Assembly (NCBI RefSeq): GCF_900113285.1
Contig: NZ_FOOT01000003.1
Coordinates: 1 to 64,000, forward strand
Source of the DNA: Pontibacter chinhatensis
GTDB lineage: Bacteria > Bacteroidota > Bacteroidia > Cytophagales > Hymenobacteraceae
DNA: 64,000 bases
Reading direction: 5' to 3'
Positions 36,045 through 44,290 of the stretch are shown here, piece by piece. The position numbers and the translations under genes are program-made. Numbering within the stretch: position 1 is the first letter of the stretch; every line of letters starts with the position of its first letter. The notes beneath the pieces were generated by a model that saw only the letters and a list, made by a program, of their open reading frames with translations, ran no database searches and was not told the origin of the DNA.

Positions 36045-36838
36045 TGAACCGAAAAATCACTACCTGGAGCATTGCCGTGCTGCTTATTGTTCTGTTTTCC
36101 GCAACCGCCATGACCTCCTGCACCCGCATCGACGCAGGCCATGAGGGAATACTGGTAAAGCTTTACGGCACCGATAAAGGCGTGCAGGACGTGAACCTGG
36201 TAACCGGGCGCGTGTGGTACAACCCGTTCACCGAGGAGGTCTTCCAGTTCCCGACCTTCGTACAGACGGTGGATTACCCGGCCTTTACCGTGAACGCGAA
36301 AGACGGCTCTGTTTTTACCGTTGATCCGACCATCTCTTTCCGGGTGAGCCCCGGCGAAAGCCCCCGCATCTTCAGCAAGTACCGCAAAGACATTGAGCTG
36401 ATCACCAAAACGACATTGTTTAACTATACCCGCGATGCCTTCCGCATCCAGTTTAACCAGTACACTACCGACAGCATCATCTCGAACCGCCAGAGTTTCG
36501 AGGATAAAGTACAGCTAGCCCTGGACAATGCCCTGCGCAAAGAAGGCTTCGAGCTGGAGCAGATGACCAGCGGTTTGCAGTACCCCGAGGTGATTGTGCA
36601 GGCCGTAAACCTGAAAAACAAAGCCGTGCAGCAGGCCATGCAGGTAGAGAACGAGCTGAAGGTAGCTGAAGCCCAGGCCCGCAAGAAAATAGTGGAAGCC
36701 GAGGCCGAAGCCCGCGCCAACGAACTGCGACAGCGCACGCTCACACCCCTGCTCATCCAGCAGCAGTTTATCGAGAAGTGGGACGGCAAAACCCCGCTCT
36801 ACGGCAACTCGCCCACCTTCTTTAAGAACGTGCAGTAA
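36044..36838 (+). CDS. Prohibitin-like SPFH domain protein
   Basis: A 264-residue membrane-anchored SPFH protein. The N-terminal anchor covers residues 8-26 and carries a possible lipobox (MTSC). The SPFH/Band 7 domain covers about 30-200 (GHEGILVKLYG, VNAKDGSVFTVDPTISFRV). It is followed by a coiled coil rich in Glu, Ala and Arg (VAEAQARKKIVEAEAEARANEL, about 205-235). Prohibitin-like proteins form ring scaffolds that organise membrane domains and may control proteases such as FtsH. The gene is coupled to a small membrane protein upstream and ends at a long hairpin terminator. It forms the right end of the block inserted between nuoC and nuoD. Confidence 0.9.
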   Translation: MNRKITTWSIAVLLIVLFSATAMTSCTRIDAGHEGILVKLYGTDKGVQDVNLVTGRVWYNPFTEEVFQFPTFVQTVDYPAFTVNAKDGSVFTVDPTISFRVSPGESPRIFSKYRKDIELITKTTLFNYTRDAFRIQFNQYTTDSIISNRQSFEDKVQLALDNALRKEGFELEQMTSGLQYPEVIVQAVNLKNKAVQQAMQVENELKVAEAQARKKIVEAEAEARANELRQRTLTPLLIQQQFIEKWDGKTPLYGNSPTFFKNVQ

Positions 36839-36849
36839 GTATAACGTAT

Positions 36850-36893
36850 AAAACCAAAGGGCGCCGGTTATACTTCCGGCGCCCTTTGGTTTT
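36850..36893 (+). terminator. Long-stem terminator with TTATACTT loop
   Basis: An 18-bp perfect stem, AAAACCAAAGGGCGCCGG paired with its complement (36876-36893), surrounds an 8-base loop that is exactly TTATACTT. It follows the SPFH gene by 11 bases and could act in both directions. Confidence 0.92.
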
Positions 36894-36894
36894 A

Positions 36895-37420
36895 CCCCAC
36901 CCCACCCCTCCCCTAAGAACAGGGGAGGGAGCTTTGCAGTACCGGGTCCAACCACCCCTAGCCCCTCCTTAGCCAAGGAGGGGAATTTCTGCATACGATT
37001 ACATCCCCCTGCCCCCTTCGAAGGGGGACTTTGGCTGGAGCTCCGTCAGCAGGAGCTATCGATTTTATCCCAGCCTTTGGGTTGAGCGCCTTGTGCATGT
37101 TGCGGTGCCCGCCAGGGCAGCCCGCAGCGGAGCGAGGAGCAGCTTCAGGCACACAGCGCGAAGCCCGAAGGCGAGCCCTCTCGGGCTTGAGAGCTCCAAA
37201 GTATAGATGCAACAATAGCTCATGTAAGTCTGGAGGATGAGCGGTAGCTATTAAGGATAGCTTGGTTCAAGTGGAAGGAAGCCGTGGCTCAGGGAAGTAT
37301 AAACCAAAGTATAGCCAAAGCATGAAACAGAGAAATAAGAAACTCGCAGCAGGCTGCGAGAGCTTTAGCAAGTAAAAATCCCCCGCCTTAGCCAAGGAGG
37401 GGCAAGGGGTGGTTAGACCC
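36895..37420. repeat. Composite intergenic repeat island R4
   Basis: Between the convergent SPFH and nuoC genes. It holds the CCCCTCCCCTAAGAACAGGGGAGGG element, CCGGGTCCAACCACCCC and CCCCTCCTTAGCCAAGGAGGGG (about 36898-36988). Then comes the long module reversed (about 37056-37262), followed by AAGTATAAACCAAAGTATAGCC. A second, inverted copy of the GCCTTAGCCAAGGAGGGG...GGTGGTTAGACCCGG element lies close to the nuoC stop (37380-37425). It lacks the 20-base palindrome. Confidence 0.85.
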
Positions 37421-37424
37421 GGAT

Positions 37425-38033
37425 TTACTCCGGTTTCTCCCGCTTATCCGGAAACTGCTCGGCGGGCGGTTGCTGGGTAAGTATAACTGGCTCACCCCGG
37501 AAGCCATTGTTCTCGTTGTGTTTGTCGTAGGGTACTTTGATGCCGTGGTAGTAGTCCTGTAGCTGGTAATCCTTGCGGAGCGGGTGGCCCTCCCAATCGG
37601 CGGCGCAGAGGATGCGGCGCATGTCGGGATGATCTGTAAAGTAGATGCCGAACATGTCGAACACCTCGCGCTCGTGCCAGTCGGCGGTGCGCCAGATGTG
37701 GCTAACAGTAGGCACCTGCGGCATCACCTCCTCCGGTGTGCTATTGCGCGGCACCCGTACTTTCAGCGTCAGGTGATGGTCGTAGGGAATGGAGTATAAA
37801 GTATAAATTACCTCCATGGTACCCGCCTCCGGCCCGTTGTCCATGCCTGTCAGGCAGGAGAGGTAATCGAAGTAGGTTTGCTCGTTGTCGTGGAGTTCCA
37901 GGCATACCTCCGGCAGGCGCTCCGGCTCAAGCACCAGGTATGGCTGCAGGGCATCGGTCTTTGCCTCAAGTATAACCGCTTCGCCAAACTTATCACCTAT
38001 AAACTGCTGTAGCTCCCCGAAAGTCATAATCAT
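37425..38033 (-). CDS. nuoC: NADH-quinone oxidoreductase subunit C
   Basis: NuoC is the 30-kDa-type peripheral subunit of complex I. The 202-residue protein has the conserved HIWRTADWHEREVFDMFGIYFTDHPDMRRILCAADWEGHPLRKDY stretch (about residues 115-160), which contacts NuoD. Met1 or Met3 (MTFGEL) could be the start. It lies 61 bases downstream of nuoB. The stop abuts repeat island R4, and nuoD does not follow as it normally would. Confidence 0.97.
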   Translation of the reverse strand: MIMTFGELQQFIGDKFGEAVILEAKTDALQPYLVLEPERLPEVCLELHDNEQTYFDYLSCLTGMDNGPEAGTMEVIYTLYSIPYDHHLTLKVRVPRNSTPEEVMPQVPTVSHIWRTADWHEREVFDMFGIYFTDHPDMRRILCAADWEGHPLRKDYQLQDYYHGIKVPYDKHNENNGFRGEPVILTQQPPAEQFPDKREKPE

Positions 38034-38037
38034 TAAT

Positions 38038-38092
38038 TAATAGTGAATAATGAGTAATGACTAATTAATACATCTAATCATTACTGATTACT
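38038..38092. repeat. TAATGA-rich low-complexity linker between nuoB and nuoC
   Basis: The 61-base spacer is almost wholly built from ATTAATTA, TAATGA and TGAATAATGA words, on both strands. The same kind of sequence lies between nuoA and nuoB and upstream of nuoD. Confidence 0.65.
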
Positions 38093-38094
38093 CA

Positions 38095-38610
38095 TTAAGC
38101 ATTCTTCATTCTCTTTGCCATAATTTGCTGCACGGCTCTGGGGGCACGAATGGTTTCCTGGCGGATGATCTCCTGCAGCTTTAAAAAGCCGCCGATCAGC
38201 GCCTCTGGCCTTGGCGGACAGCCCGGCACGTACACATCCACCGGAATGATTCTATCCACGCCTTTCACCACATGGTAACCGTGCTCCCAGTAGGGGCCGC
38301 CGCAGTTAGAGCAGCTTCCCATCGAGATTACGTAGCGGGGCTCGGGCATCTGCTCGTAGAGGCGGCGCACACGGTCGGCCATTTTAAAGGTAACTGTTCC
38401 GGCCACAATCATCACATCCGACTGGCGCGGCGAGGCACGCGGTATAATGCCGAAGCGATCCAGGTCGTAACCCGAGGCATAAGCACCCATCATCTCAATG
38501 GCGCAGCAAGCCAGCCCGAAGCCCATCGGGAACAGCGAAGTGAGTCGCGCCCAATTGAGCAGATCGTCGAGCTTGGTGATAACTACGCCGCCTTCTCCTG
38601 TCTTATCCAC
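38095..38610 (-). CDS. nuoB: NADH-quinone oxidoreductase subunit B
   Basis: NuoB is the PSST-type subunit that carries the terminal 4Fe-4S cluster N2, next to the quinone site. The 171-residue protein has the cluster ligands C35 and C36 ([10 protein letters not shown]), C100 ([11 protein letters not shown]) and C131 ([11 protein letters not shown]). Length and motifs are standard. It lies between nuoA (37 bases upstream) and nuoC in the same operon. Confidence 0.97.
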   Translation of the reverse strand: MDKTGEGGVVITKLDDLLNWARLTSLFPMGFGLACCAIEMMGAYASGYDLDRFGIIPRASPRQSDVMIVAGTVTFKMADRVRRLYEQMPEPRYVISMGSCSNCGGPYWEHGYHVVKGVDRIIPVDVYVPGCPPRPEALIGGFLKLQEIIRQETIRAPRAVQQIMAKRMKNA

Positions 38611-38647
38611 GTTTTATAATTAAGAATGATGAATGACTAATTAAGAA

Positions 38648-39166
38648 TTATACTCCGTTTGTCCTTTGTCCTGCGTCTTTTGACTTCAGGTCATACTTCC
38701 GCTCGTTTACGCGCTGGTACACTTCCATTGGGATGCTGGAGCGGCTCTGCGGAAGTATAGGCTTCGGCTTTATCCAATCCAGGTGCCCTTTAGCCCAGGC
38801 ATACGCCAGGCCAAGTATAAGCACGCCTATAAAGATGAACATCTCCACGAGCGAAAACCATCCCCACACACCGTCTGTGGCCTCTATCAAGTCTTTGCGC
38901 CCGAACACGGTGGCCCACGGAAACAGGAAAGCCAGTTCTACATCAAAAATAATGAAGATGAGCGCCACCACGTAAAAGCGCGGGTTAAACTGCACCCAGG
39001 CATTGCCAATCGGCTCCTCACCCGACTCATAGGTGGCCAGCTTCTCCGGGTTCGGGTTTTTCGGGCGCACCAGCTTACTGGTGAGCAGGCCAATCACTAC
39101 GAAAATAGCCCCGCCAACCAGAAAGAGCAGGATGGTTCCGAAGTCTGAGATATAGTTTTCTGCCAT
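38648..39166 (-). CDS. nuoA: NADH-quinone oxidoreductase subunit A
   Basis: NuoA is a three-helix membrane subunit of complex I. Helices are at about 10-30, 62-83 and 105-125. The conserved loop [28 protein letters not shown] and the [12 protein letters not shown] segment are present. At 172 residues it is longer than typical (about 120-140), because of a hydrophilic C-terminal tail from about residue 130. The last ten or so residues ([10 protein letters not shown]) are encoded by DNA resembling the GACAAAGGAC-type low-complexity words seen elsewhere in gaps, so the tail may be a recent 3' extension. It heads the nuoABC operon. Confidence 0.95.
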   Translation of the reverse strand: MAENYISDFGTILLFLVGGAIFVVIGLLTSKLVRPKNPNPEKLATYESGEEPIGNAWVQFNPRFYVVALIFIIFDVELAFLFPWATVFGRKDLIEATDGVWGWFSLVEMFIFIGVLILGLAYAWAKGHLDWIKPKPILPQSRSSIPMEVYQRVNERKYDLKSKDAGQRTNGV

Positions 39167-39185
39167 TGTGTTGCAGGTGTTTAGG

Positions 39186-39193
39186 CAAAACTA
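39186..39193 (-). promoter_or_regulatory. -7 box of the nuoABC operon
   Basis: On the minus strand TAGTTTTG fits TAnnTTTG and ends 19 bases before the nuoA start. No TTTG was seen at the usual -33 distance. It lies at the edge of repeat island R5. Confidence 0.5.
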
Positions 39194-39204
39194 CAATAAA
39201 ATTT

Positions 39205-39875
39205 CCACCCCTCCTCTAAAAGAGGCTTCAAGATGGTGTAGGAGTGAGTTTGTGCCTTCTCCGCTGGCGCGGGTTTGCAACCCGTGCCTACTATGGCGTT
39301 GGGTTTACAACCCAACTGGCTTGAAAAGCCATACTTTATACTTTGGCTGTACTTTATACTCTGGCTATACTTCCTGCTTTATACTTTCGCTGGCGGGAGC
39401 TTGTAGCTTGTGCCTTTTTATACTTGGTGATTTATACCTCCCTAGCTGCTGCTTCCCGCAACCTGAACCAGGCTATCCTTGCTAGCATCCGTTCATCCTC
39501 CAGGCTTACATAAGCTACTGTTGCACCTCTGGCTTTGGTGCCCTCCCAGGCCGGGAGGCCTCGTTTTCCCGCTCGGCGCTGGGAGCTTTTCCTGCCCTCG
39601 TGCCTCGGGCTGCCTCGCTCTCGCTCGGCACCGGAAAAACTCGCATAGGCGCCTCACAGAAAAACTGGGAACAATTCGATAGCTACAGCCTTTGCTACGG
39701 AGCAAGTATAGACTGTCCCCTGGAGGACAAGTGAGAACGAGAGTTCGAAGCTTGCGAGCATTGCTCAACAGGGGTGTAATCGCCCGGAGTAACTCCCCAC
39801 TCGGGAGGGGCTAGGGGTGGTTGGACCCGGACCTGCAAAGCTCCCTCCCCTCTTTTTAAGAAAGGCTCATAGTAA
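39205..39875. repeat. Composite intergenic repeat island R5
   Basis: Lies in the divergent gap between nuoA and the thioredoxin/NHL gene. It holds a full paired-hairpin module (39262-39335; stems GGGTTTG/CAACCC and GTTGGGTTT/ACAACCCAAC, ending GGCTTGAAAAGCC), then tandem TATACTTTGGCT-like units. A half module follows (39388-39415, stem AGCTTG/TAGCTT), then the long module (about 39471-39690). It ends with CCACTCGGGAGGGG...GGTGGTTGGACCCGG (about 39800-39835). Confidence 0.88.
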
Positions 39876-39938
39876 ACAAAACACCCCACAAACCTGTAAC
39901 AACTATAGCACCGCACACGCTTAAACCATACTTATGCT

Positions 39939-41375
39939 ATGCTTACCGGACGCGTAAACGCACCAGAGATAAATACTGTACATGGCTGGCTTAACACCGA
40001 CAGGAGTTGGTCCATCAAAGACTTCGCGGGCAAAATAGTGCTGCTCGACTTCTGGACCTTTGGCTGCATTAACTGTCAGCACATTGTGCCCGACCTGAAG
40101 CGGCTGGAGGAGGAGTATGCCGATGTGCTGGTGGTCGTGGGCATCCATTCAGCCAAGTTCGACGCCGAGAAGCAGAACGAGACCATCCTGCAGGCTATCC
40201 GCAAGTTCGGCATCGAGCACCCGGTGGTAAACGATGCTGACTATAAAATCTGGAACCAGTACGGCGTACGCGCCTGGCCTACCACCGTGCTCATAGCCCC
40301 CAACGGCAAGGTAGTGGGCCAGCATGCCGGCGAAGGGGTGTACCAAACGGTACAGCCTTATATAGAGCGGTTGATAGAAGAGTATAAGGATATCCTGAAC
40401 CACGAGCCGATTCGTTTCCACGTGGAGCATGAAGAAAGGCAGGAGCAGGGTTTGTACTTCCCCTCCAAGCTCATCAGCGACGCAGAGGGGAACATTTATC
40501 TATCTGACAGCGGCCATAACCGTATCCTCAAACTTAACCAACAGGGGCAGGTGCTGGAGGTAATCGGCAGCGGCAAGCAGGGCTTCGACGACGGCAGCTA
40601 CGCAGAGGCTACCTTTTACGAGCCGCACGGGCTGGCGCTTCACGGAAGTATACTGTACGTGGCCGACGCTAAGAACAATGCCATCCGAAAAGTTGATTTA
40701 GAAGCAAAACAAGTGAGCACGGCAGCCGGCACAGGCGAGCTGGGTTACTACTTCCTGGACGATAAGCTGGACGAGCCCGTGAACCCCAACAGTCCCTGGG
40801 ACCTGCTCATACTTGGTGAGCACCTCTACATTGCGAACGCCGGTAACCACCAGATTCTGCGCATGGACTTAGCCACCGAAAAAGTATACCGCTACGCCGG
40901 CAGCGGTCGCGAAGCGCTTACGGATGGGCCACTGCGCGAAGCCGCTTTTAACCAGCCCAGTGGTTTGGCGCATAGTGGGCCTGTACTTTATGTAGCCGAT
41001 GCCGAAGCCAGCGCCATCCGCACCGTAAACACGGAGACAGGCATGGTGCTCACTCCGCTGGGCAGGGGCCTTTTCGACTTTGGGGATGTAGACGGGGATG
41101 CCGACGATGCGCTGCTGCAGCATTGCGTGGGCCTGGAGATAATAGACAGCAACGTGTACATTGCCGACACCTACAACGGGAAGATAAAGGTGCTGGATGT
41201 ACAACGCAGGCGCGTACGCACCCTCACCAGCGGCCTCCACGAACCCAACGACATCATTTTCCTGAACGGGCAGCTATGGGTAACCAGCACCAACAGCCAT
41301 CAGTTGTTTACCGTGGATATCCATTCCGGGGAGAAGCAGGAGGTGCAGGTGCGTTTTAGCGCGGCCAAAGTATAA
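39939..41375 (+). CDS. Thioredoxin-like protein with NHL beta-propeller (NHLRC2-like)
   Basis: A 478-residue protein without signal peptide. Residues 1 to about 140 form a thioredoxin/TlpA-like domain with active site C43-I-N-C46 (WTFGCINC) and the cis-proline region AWPTTVLI. Residues about 160-470 form a six-bladed NHL propeller; the blades carry repeats such as GNIYLSDSGHNRILKLNQQG, LYVADAKNNAIRKVDLEA and VYIADTYNGKIKVLDVQ. The same order is found in animal NHLRC2 and in many bacteria. A redox role in the cytoplasm is likely from the CxxC. The target is unknown. It converges on the DinB-like gene. Confidence 0.92.
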   Translation: MLTGRVNAPEINTVHGWLNTDRSWSIKDFAGKIVLLDFWTFGCINCQHIVPDLKRLEEEYADVLVVVGIHSAKFDAEKQNETILQAIRKFGIEHPVVNDADYKIWNQYGVRAWPTTVLIAPNGKVVGQHAGEGVYQTVQPYIERLIEEYKDILNHEPIRFHVEHEERQEQGLYFPSKLISDAEGNIYLSDSGHNRILKLNQQGQVLEVIGSGKQGFDDGSYAEATFYEPHGLALHGSILYVADAKNNAIRKVDLEAKQVSTAAGTGELGYYFLDDKLDEPVNPNSPWDLLILGEHLYIANAGNHQILRMDLATEKVYRYAGSGREALTDGPLREAAFNQPSGLAHSGPVLYVADAEASAIRTVNTETGMVLTPLGRGLFDFGDVDGDADDALLQHCVGLEIIDSNVYIADTYNGKIKVLDVQRRRVRTLTSGLHEPNDIIFLNGQLWVTSTNSHQLFTVDIHSGEKQEVQVRFSAAKV

Positions 41376-41385
41376 AAACGCATAC

Positions 41386-41952
41386 TTAGGCCGCAGCCTG
41401 TTGCGCTAGTTGCTGCTTTACGCGCAGCGCCTGCTGTACGTGCCGCTCCTGGTGCAGCACTACAAACTCCAGCGCCTCCCCTATCCGCAGCTTCAGCAGC
41501 TTAAAAAATTCCACCGGCACCGCCTTCTTGTTCAGGTCCACCTTCCGGGCATCATAGATCAGCTGCAGCAGCTCCTGCTGGTGTTGCAGAAATTCCCCCA
41601 CGGTAGCACGGTTCAGCTGGCTGTTGTTGGGGTTCATGTGCTTCACGGTCTTGTGCTTTTTGGTGTTCTGGGGCCGCACCATCTCCACCGATTTTTTTCC
41701 CAGCCAGCTGTAGCTTATACTTCCGAGGTGGGCTTGCTCGCCGGTATGCTGCGCAATGGCGTTGGCCAGGGCGGGGTTATAGTAGCGGCTGTAGCGGTTC
41801 AGATGCTCCAGGCATTGCAGCATGCTCCAGCTATTGGGGGCAGGTTTATAGTTTAAATCCACCAGACTCATCGACTCGAAGCTGTGGGCCACGGTTTCCG
41901 CTAGATGCCTGACAGATTTCGAAAGTTGCTCCAGTGTAGTCATGGTTCTCAT
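41386..41952 (-). CDS. DinB family protein
   Basis: A 188-residue four-helix-bundle protein of the DinB/YfiT metalloenzyme superfamily. Histidines in the expected places include H17 (VRHLAETVAHSFE), the WSMLQCLEHLNRYSRYY segment, and the late FVVLHQERHVQQ. These could form the metal site used in thiol-dependent (bacillithiol) transferases. The co-occurrence with ytxJ in this window supports a thiol-linked role, but only loosely. Start alternatives are Met1 and Met4. A TACCTTTG -7 box is 20 bases upstream. Confidence 0.88.
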   Translation of the reverse strand: MRTMTTLEQLSKSVRHLAETVAHSFESMSLVDLNYKPAPNSWSMLQCLEHLNRYSRYYNPALANAIAQHTGEQAHLGSISYSWLGKKSVEMVRPQNTKKHKTVKHMNPNNSQLNRATVGEFLQHQQELLQLIYDARKVDLNKKAVPVEFFKLLKLRIGEALEFVVLHQERHVQQALRVKQQLAQQAAA

Positions 41953-41971
41953 AGTCTTAGGTAGTACAGCA

Positions 41972-41979
41972 CAAAGGTA
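41972..41979 (-). promoter_or_regulatory. -7 box of the DinB-family gene
   Basis: Minus-strand TACCTTTG fits TAnnTTTG and ends 19 bases before the start codon at 41952. No TTTG at -33 was seen. Confidence 0.5.
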
Positions 41980-42096
41980 CAGCAGGTTACACGCCCTGAG
42001 CTGTAACGTTAATCAGGATTTACTATAGTATATATAAAGATTTTTTTGCATATTAAGCACCCGAAGCAACACGTATTCCACGACATTCTAACCTGT

Positions 42097-42777
42097 ATGA
42101 AAAACGCTCTAAAAGCACTCTCCCTAGCACTATTTGCCTGCGCCCTGTTCAGCCTGGATGCTGCAGCGCAGTATACTTCCACCACAGACATGGAAGCCCG
42201 CCCTGTGCACGAGTATAACGCCATCACCATGATTGGCTCGCCTTACCTGCACCCCGACTTTGCAGAGGGCACTATCACGCTCAGCAATGGCACCATTTAC
42301 GAGGGCGTCAACATCATGTACGATCAGGTAAGGGATGTAATTGTATTTAAGGGGAAGGATGGCCAGGTAAAGGAGCTGATAGAGCCTGTGAAGGAGTTCT
42401 CCATCAACTATATCCACAACAACGGCAAGCTGCACAAAACTTTCCGCAAAGGCTACACCGGCGAGGGAGTTTCGGCGGACGCCTTCCTGGAGGTGCTGGC
42501 TGACGGAAAAACCACTTTGCTCAAGAAAACCTCTAAAAAGATATTCGACCGCAAAGGCTACAGCTCGGCCACCATTGACCGGGAGGTGCAGGAAAGCGAG
42601 GAGTACTACATTGCTACCGGCAACAAGCTAACGAAGGTGAAGAAAAGCAAGGGATCGCTCTTGGCTGCTATGCCCGGCAAAGCCGATGACCTGCAGAGCT
42701 ACATTAAAACCAACGCCCTGAACCTGCGAAACGACAGCGATATAATTAAACTGGTAGAACACTACAACAGCCTGTAG
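42097..42777 (+). CDS. Conserved secreted protein, unknown
   Basis: A protein of about 226 residues when started at ATG 42097. This gives a normal signal peptide (MKNALKALSLALFACALFSLDAAAQ), whereas the longer upstream frame would bury it. The mature part has strands such as GTITLSNGTIYEGVNIMYDQVRDVIVFKGKDG and a YYIATGNKLTKVKKSKGSLLAAM helix region. It resembles the many uncharacterised periplasmic proteins of Cytophagales, but I do not recognise a named family. Its upstream DNA (about 42003-42030) resembles that of the subtilase gene at 47.1 kb. Confidence 0.75.
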   Translation: MKNALKALSLALFACALFSLDAAAQYTSTTDMEARPVHEYNAITMIGSPYLHPDFAEGTITLSNGTIYEGVNIMYDQVRDVIVFKGKDGQVKELIEPVKEFSINYIHNNGKLHKTFRKGYTGEGVSADAFLEVLADGKTTLLKKTSKKIFDRKGYSSATIDREVQESEEYYIATGNKLTKVKKSKGSLLAAMPGKADDLQSYIKTNALNLRNDSDIIKLVEHYNSL

Positions 42778-42794
42778 AGCGCTGCTTATACTAG

Positions 42795-42837
42795 AAACGC
42801 CTGATGCGGGGTCACTCCTCCGTCAGGCGTTTTTTTG
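42795..42837 (+). terminator. Terminator after the secreted protein gene
   Basis: AAACGCCTGA pairs with TCAGGCGTTT, followed by a T-run. It begins 17 bases past the stop. Confidence 0.85.
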
Positions 42838-42892
42838 TTGATGCTGAGCAGCTGTGAAGTATGGGATTTACTGAGAAGGATGAGGGGCAGGA

Positions 42893-43771
42893 TTAGGTAG
42901 TAAAGTGTTCTCTGTGATACCGGATAAACTCCCGGTTAAGCCTATGCTCTGCCTTCACATATAACTCTCCTTCTAACCCAACAAGTTTAAAATCATCCTC
43001 AATAGTAAACCCACCATAGTCAAACATTATGTGATGGTTTGGACACAAGCAAAGCAGGTTATCTAATGTGTCAGGACCATTATGCGGCACACCAAGTGGC
43101 TTTATATGCGCTGCCTCAGCATAAAAACCTGCATTTGTAACTATTCTAGTATGACAAACCTGACAATGAAAGTCATAAACTTCCTTGACTTTGAGGGTTA
43201 GTTGGTAATCTCTATTGATTCTTTGATGGATAACAGCTGTTCGAGTAGCTTTAGCATACTCAGGGGAGTCTTCATTCAATTCAAAGATACTTCCACGGTC
43301 TACTTCTAGTTTTTCAAGGCGAAACAGCCAAACATCAAAGCCTGATTTCCCTCTCTTTTTCCAGTAATCTGTAACTTTATAGAGGCCATCATACCGGTAC
43401 CCAAAAGCTGGTGAGTGTTTCGACTTATGATTGGCTCCCCTTATTACCCTAACCGGCAGTTGATTTTGACAATTAATAGCCAGGGCTTTGTTTTTATCTG
43501 ACAAGACCTGATGAGCGACTTGCTTCTTGGAGTTGGGGTCTCTACCACCATGGCCTGTGTAGATGATTATGTTCCCCAGATCAAGGTCATCCTCATACCC
43601 ACCGGAAAGTACGATAGAATCTGCCCCCTCTTTTTGAGAGCCGCTTATTCCTGCTTGATTTGGTCTATGCACTTTACTGTGCGATAAGGCAATCCTGCTT
43701 TCGAAGATATCGCCTTCATATACATTGGGTATGTGACCAAAAACACGCTTGCTCATAGGTAGCTCAATCAC
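42893..43771 (-). CDS. SRA/YDG-HNH modification-dependent restriction endonuclease
   Basis: A 292-residue protein combining a DNA-base-flipping SRA/YDG domain with an HNH nuclease. Residues about 5-150 form the SRA domain: FGHIPNVYEGDIFESRIALSHSKVHRP, DSIVLSGGYEDDLDLGNIIIYTGHGG, and FGYRYDGLYKVTDYW. Residues about 200-255 form the HNH domain: a CQVC zinc knuckle, AEAAHIKPLG, DNLLCLCPNHHIMFDYGGF. This matches known type IV enzymes that cut 5-methylcytosine- or hydroxymethylcytosine-containing DNA. The gene is more A/T-rich than its neighbours and stands alone, as expected of a mobile defence gene. Met6 (43756) is an alternative start. The modified base recognised is not readable. Confidence 0.9.
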   Translation of the reverse strand: MIELPMSKRVFGHIPNVYEGDIFESRIALSHSKVHRPNQAGISGSQKEGADSIVLSGGYEDDLDLGNIIIYTGHGGRDPNSKKQVAHQVLSDKNKALAINCQNQLPVRVIRGANHKSKHSPAFGYRYDGLYKVTDYWKKRGKSGFDVWLFRLEKLEVDRGSIFELNEDSPEYAKATRTAVIHQRINRDYQLTLKVKEVYDFHCQVCHTRIVTNAGFYAEAAHIKPLGVPHNGPDTLDNLLCLCPNHHIMFDYGGFTIEDDFKLVGLEGELYVKAEHRLNREFIRYHREHFTT

Positions 43772-43808
43772 TTTAAGTGAATATAGGTATTTCTAAGTAA
43801 AAGCTCCC

Positions 43809-44099
43809 TTACCGCCGCTGCTCAAAACCCTCAAACCGCTTCAGATCCTGCTTTTCCTCCACCTCCACTTTCTCTACCTTCGCACGCCTGGGCCCGACGT
43901 GTACCCAAGCTTCGAGCATCTCCAGCACCTGCGGCTCTCCTTCGGCCTCTAGGTATACTGTCCCGTCGGGCTCGTTCCGCACAAAGCCCGTAAGGCCCAA
44001 TTCCTGCGCCTTCTCCTGTGTGCTGGCCCTGAAAAAAACGCCCTGCACCTTGCCGTGCACGCGCATGGCCACGCGCTTCTTCGCTTTCTCTTCCATCAT
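43809..44099 (-). CDS. acyP: Acylphosphatase
   Basis: A 96-residue enzyme that hydrolyses acyl phosphates such as 1,3-bisphosphoglycerate. Catalytic residues R24 (VQGVFFRAST) and N42 (GFVRNEPDGTV) are present in the ferredoxin-like fold, and the normal GKVQGVFFR motif leads. The C-terminus is somewhat extended and charged (EEKQDLKRFEGFEQRR). Two starts are possible (Met1 and Met2). It is upstream of the SRA-HNH gene on the same strand with a 37-base gap, but the two are probably not functionally linked. Confidence 0.93.
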   Translation of the reverse strand: MMEEKAKKRVAMRVHGKVQGVFFRASTQEKAQELGLTGFVRNEPDGTVYLEAEGEPQVLEMLEAWVHVGPRRAKVEKVEVEEKQDLKRFEGFEQRR

Positions 44100-44290
44100 C
44101 CAAGTATAAAGTATAACCTTCGTCTCTGCTCAAGAAAAACGGGAAGAACAATCCATGGTTATGCTGTTTATACTTTGGCGGTGCAGAACATTATCCCTGC
44201 CCTCATTTGTTATCATTTAAACACGTATACTTGTATACAGGATACGGGACATTTGCCCGCACAAACACAACCAGGAAGGAGTTAAAAACC

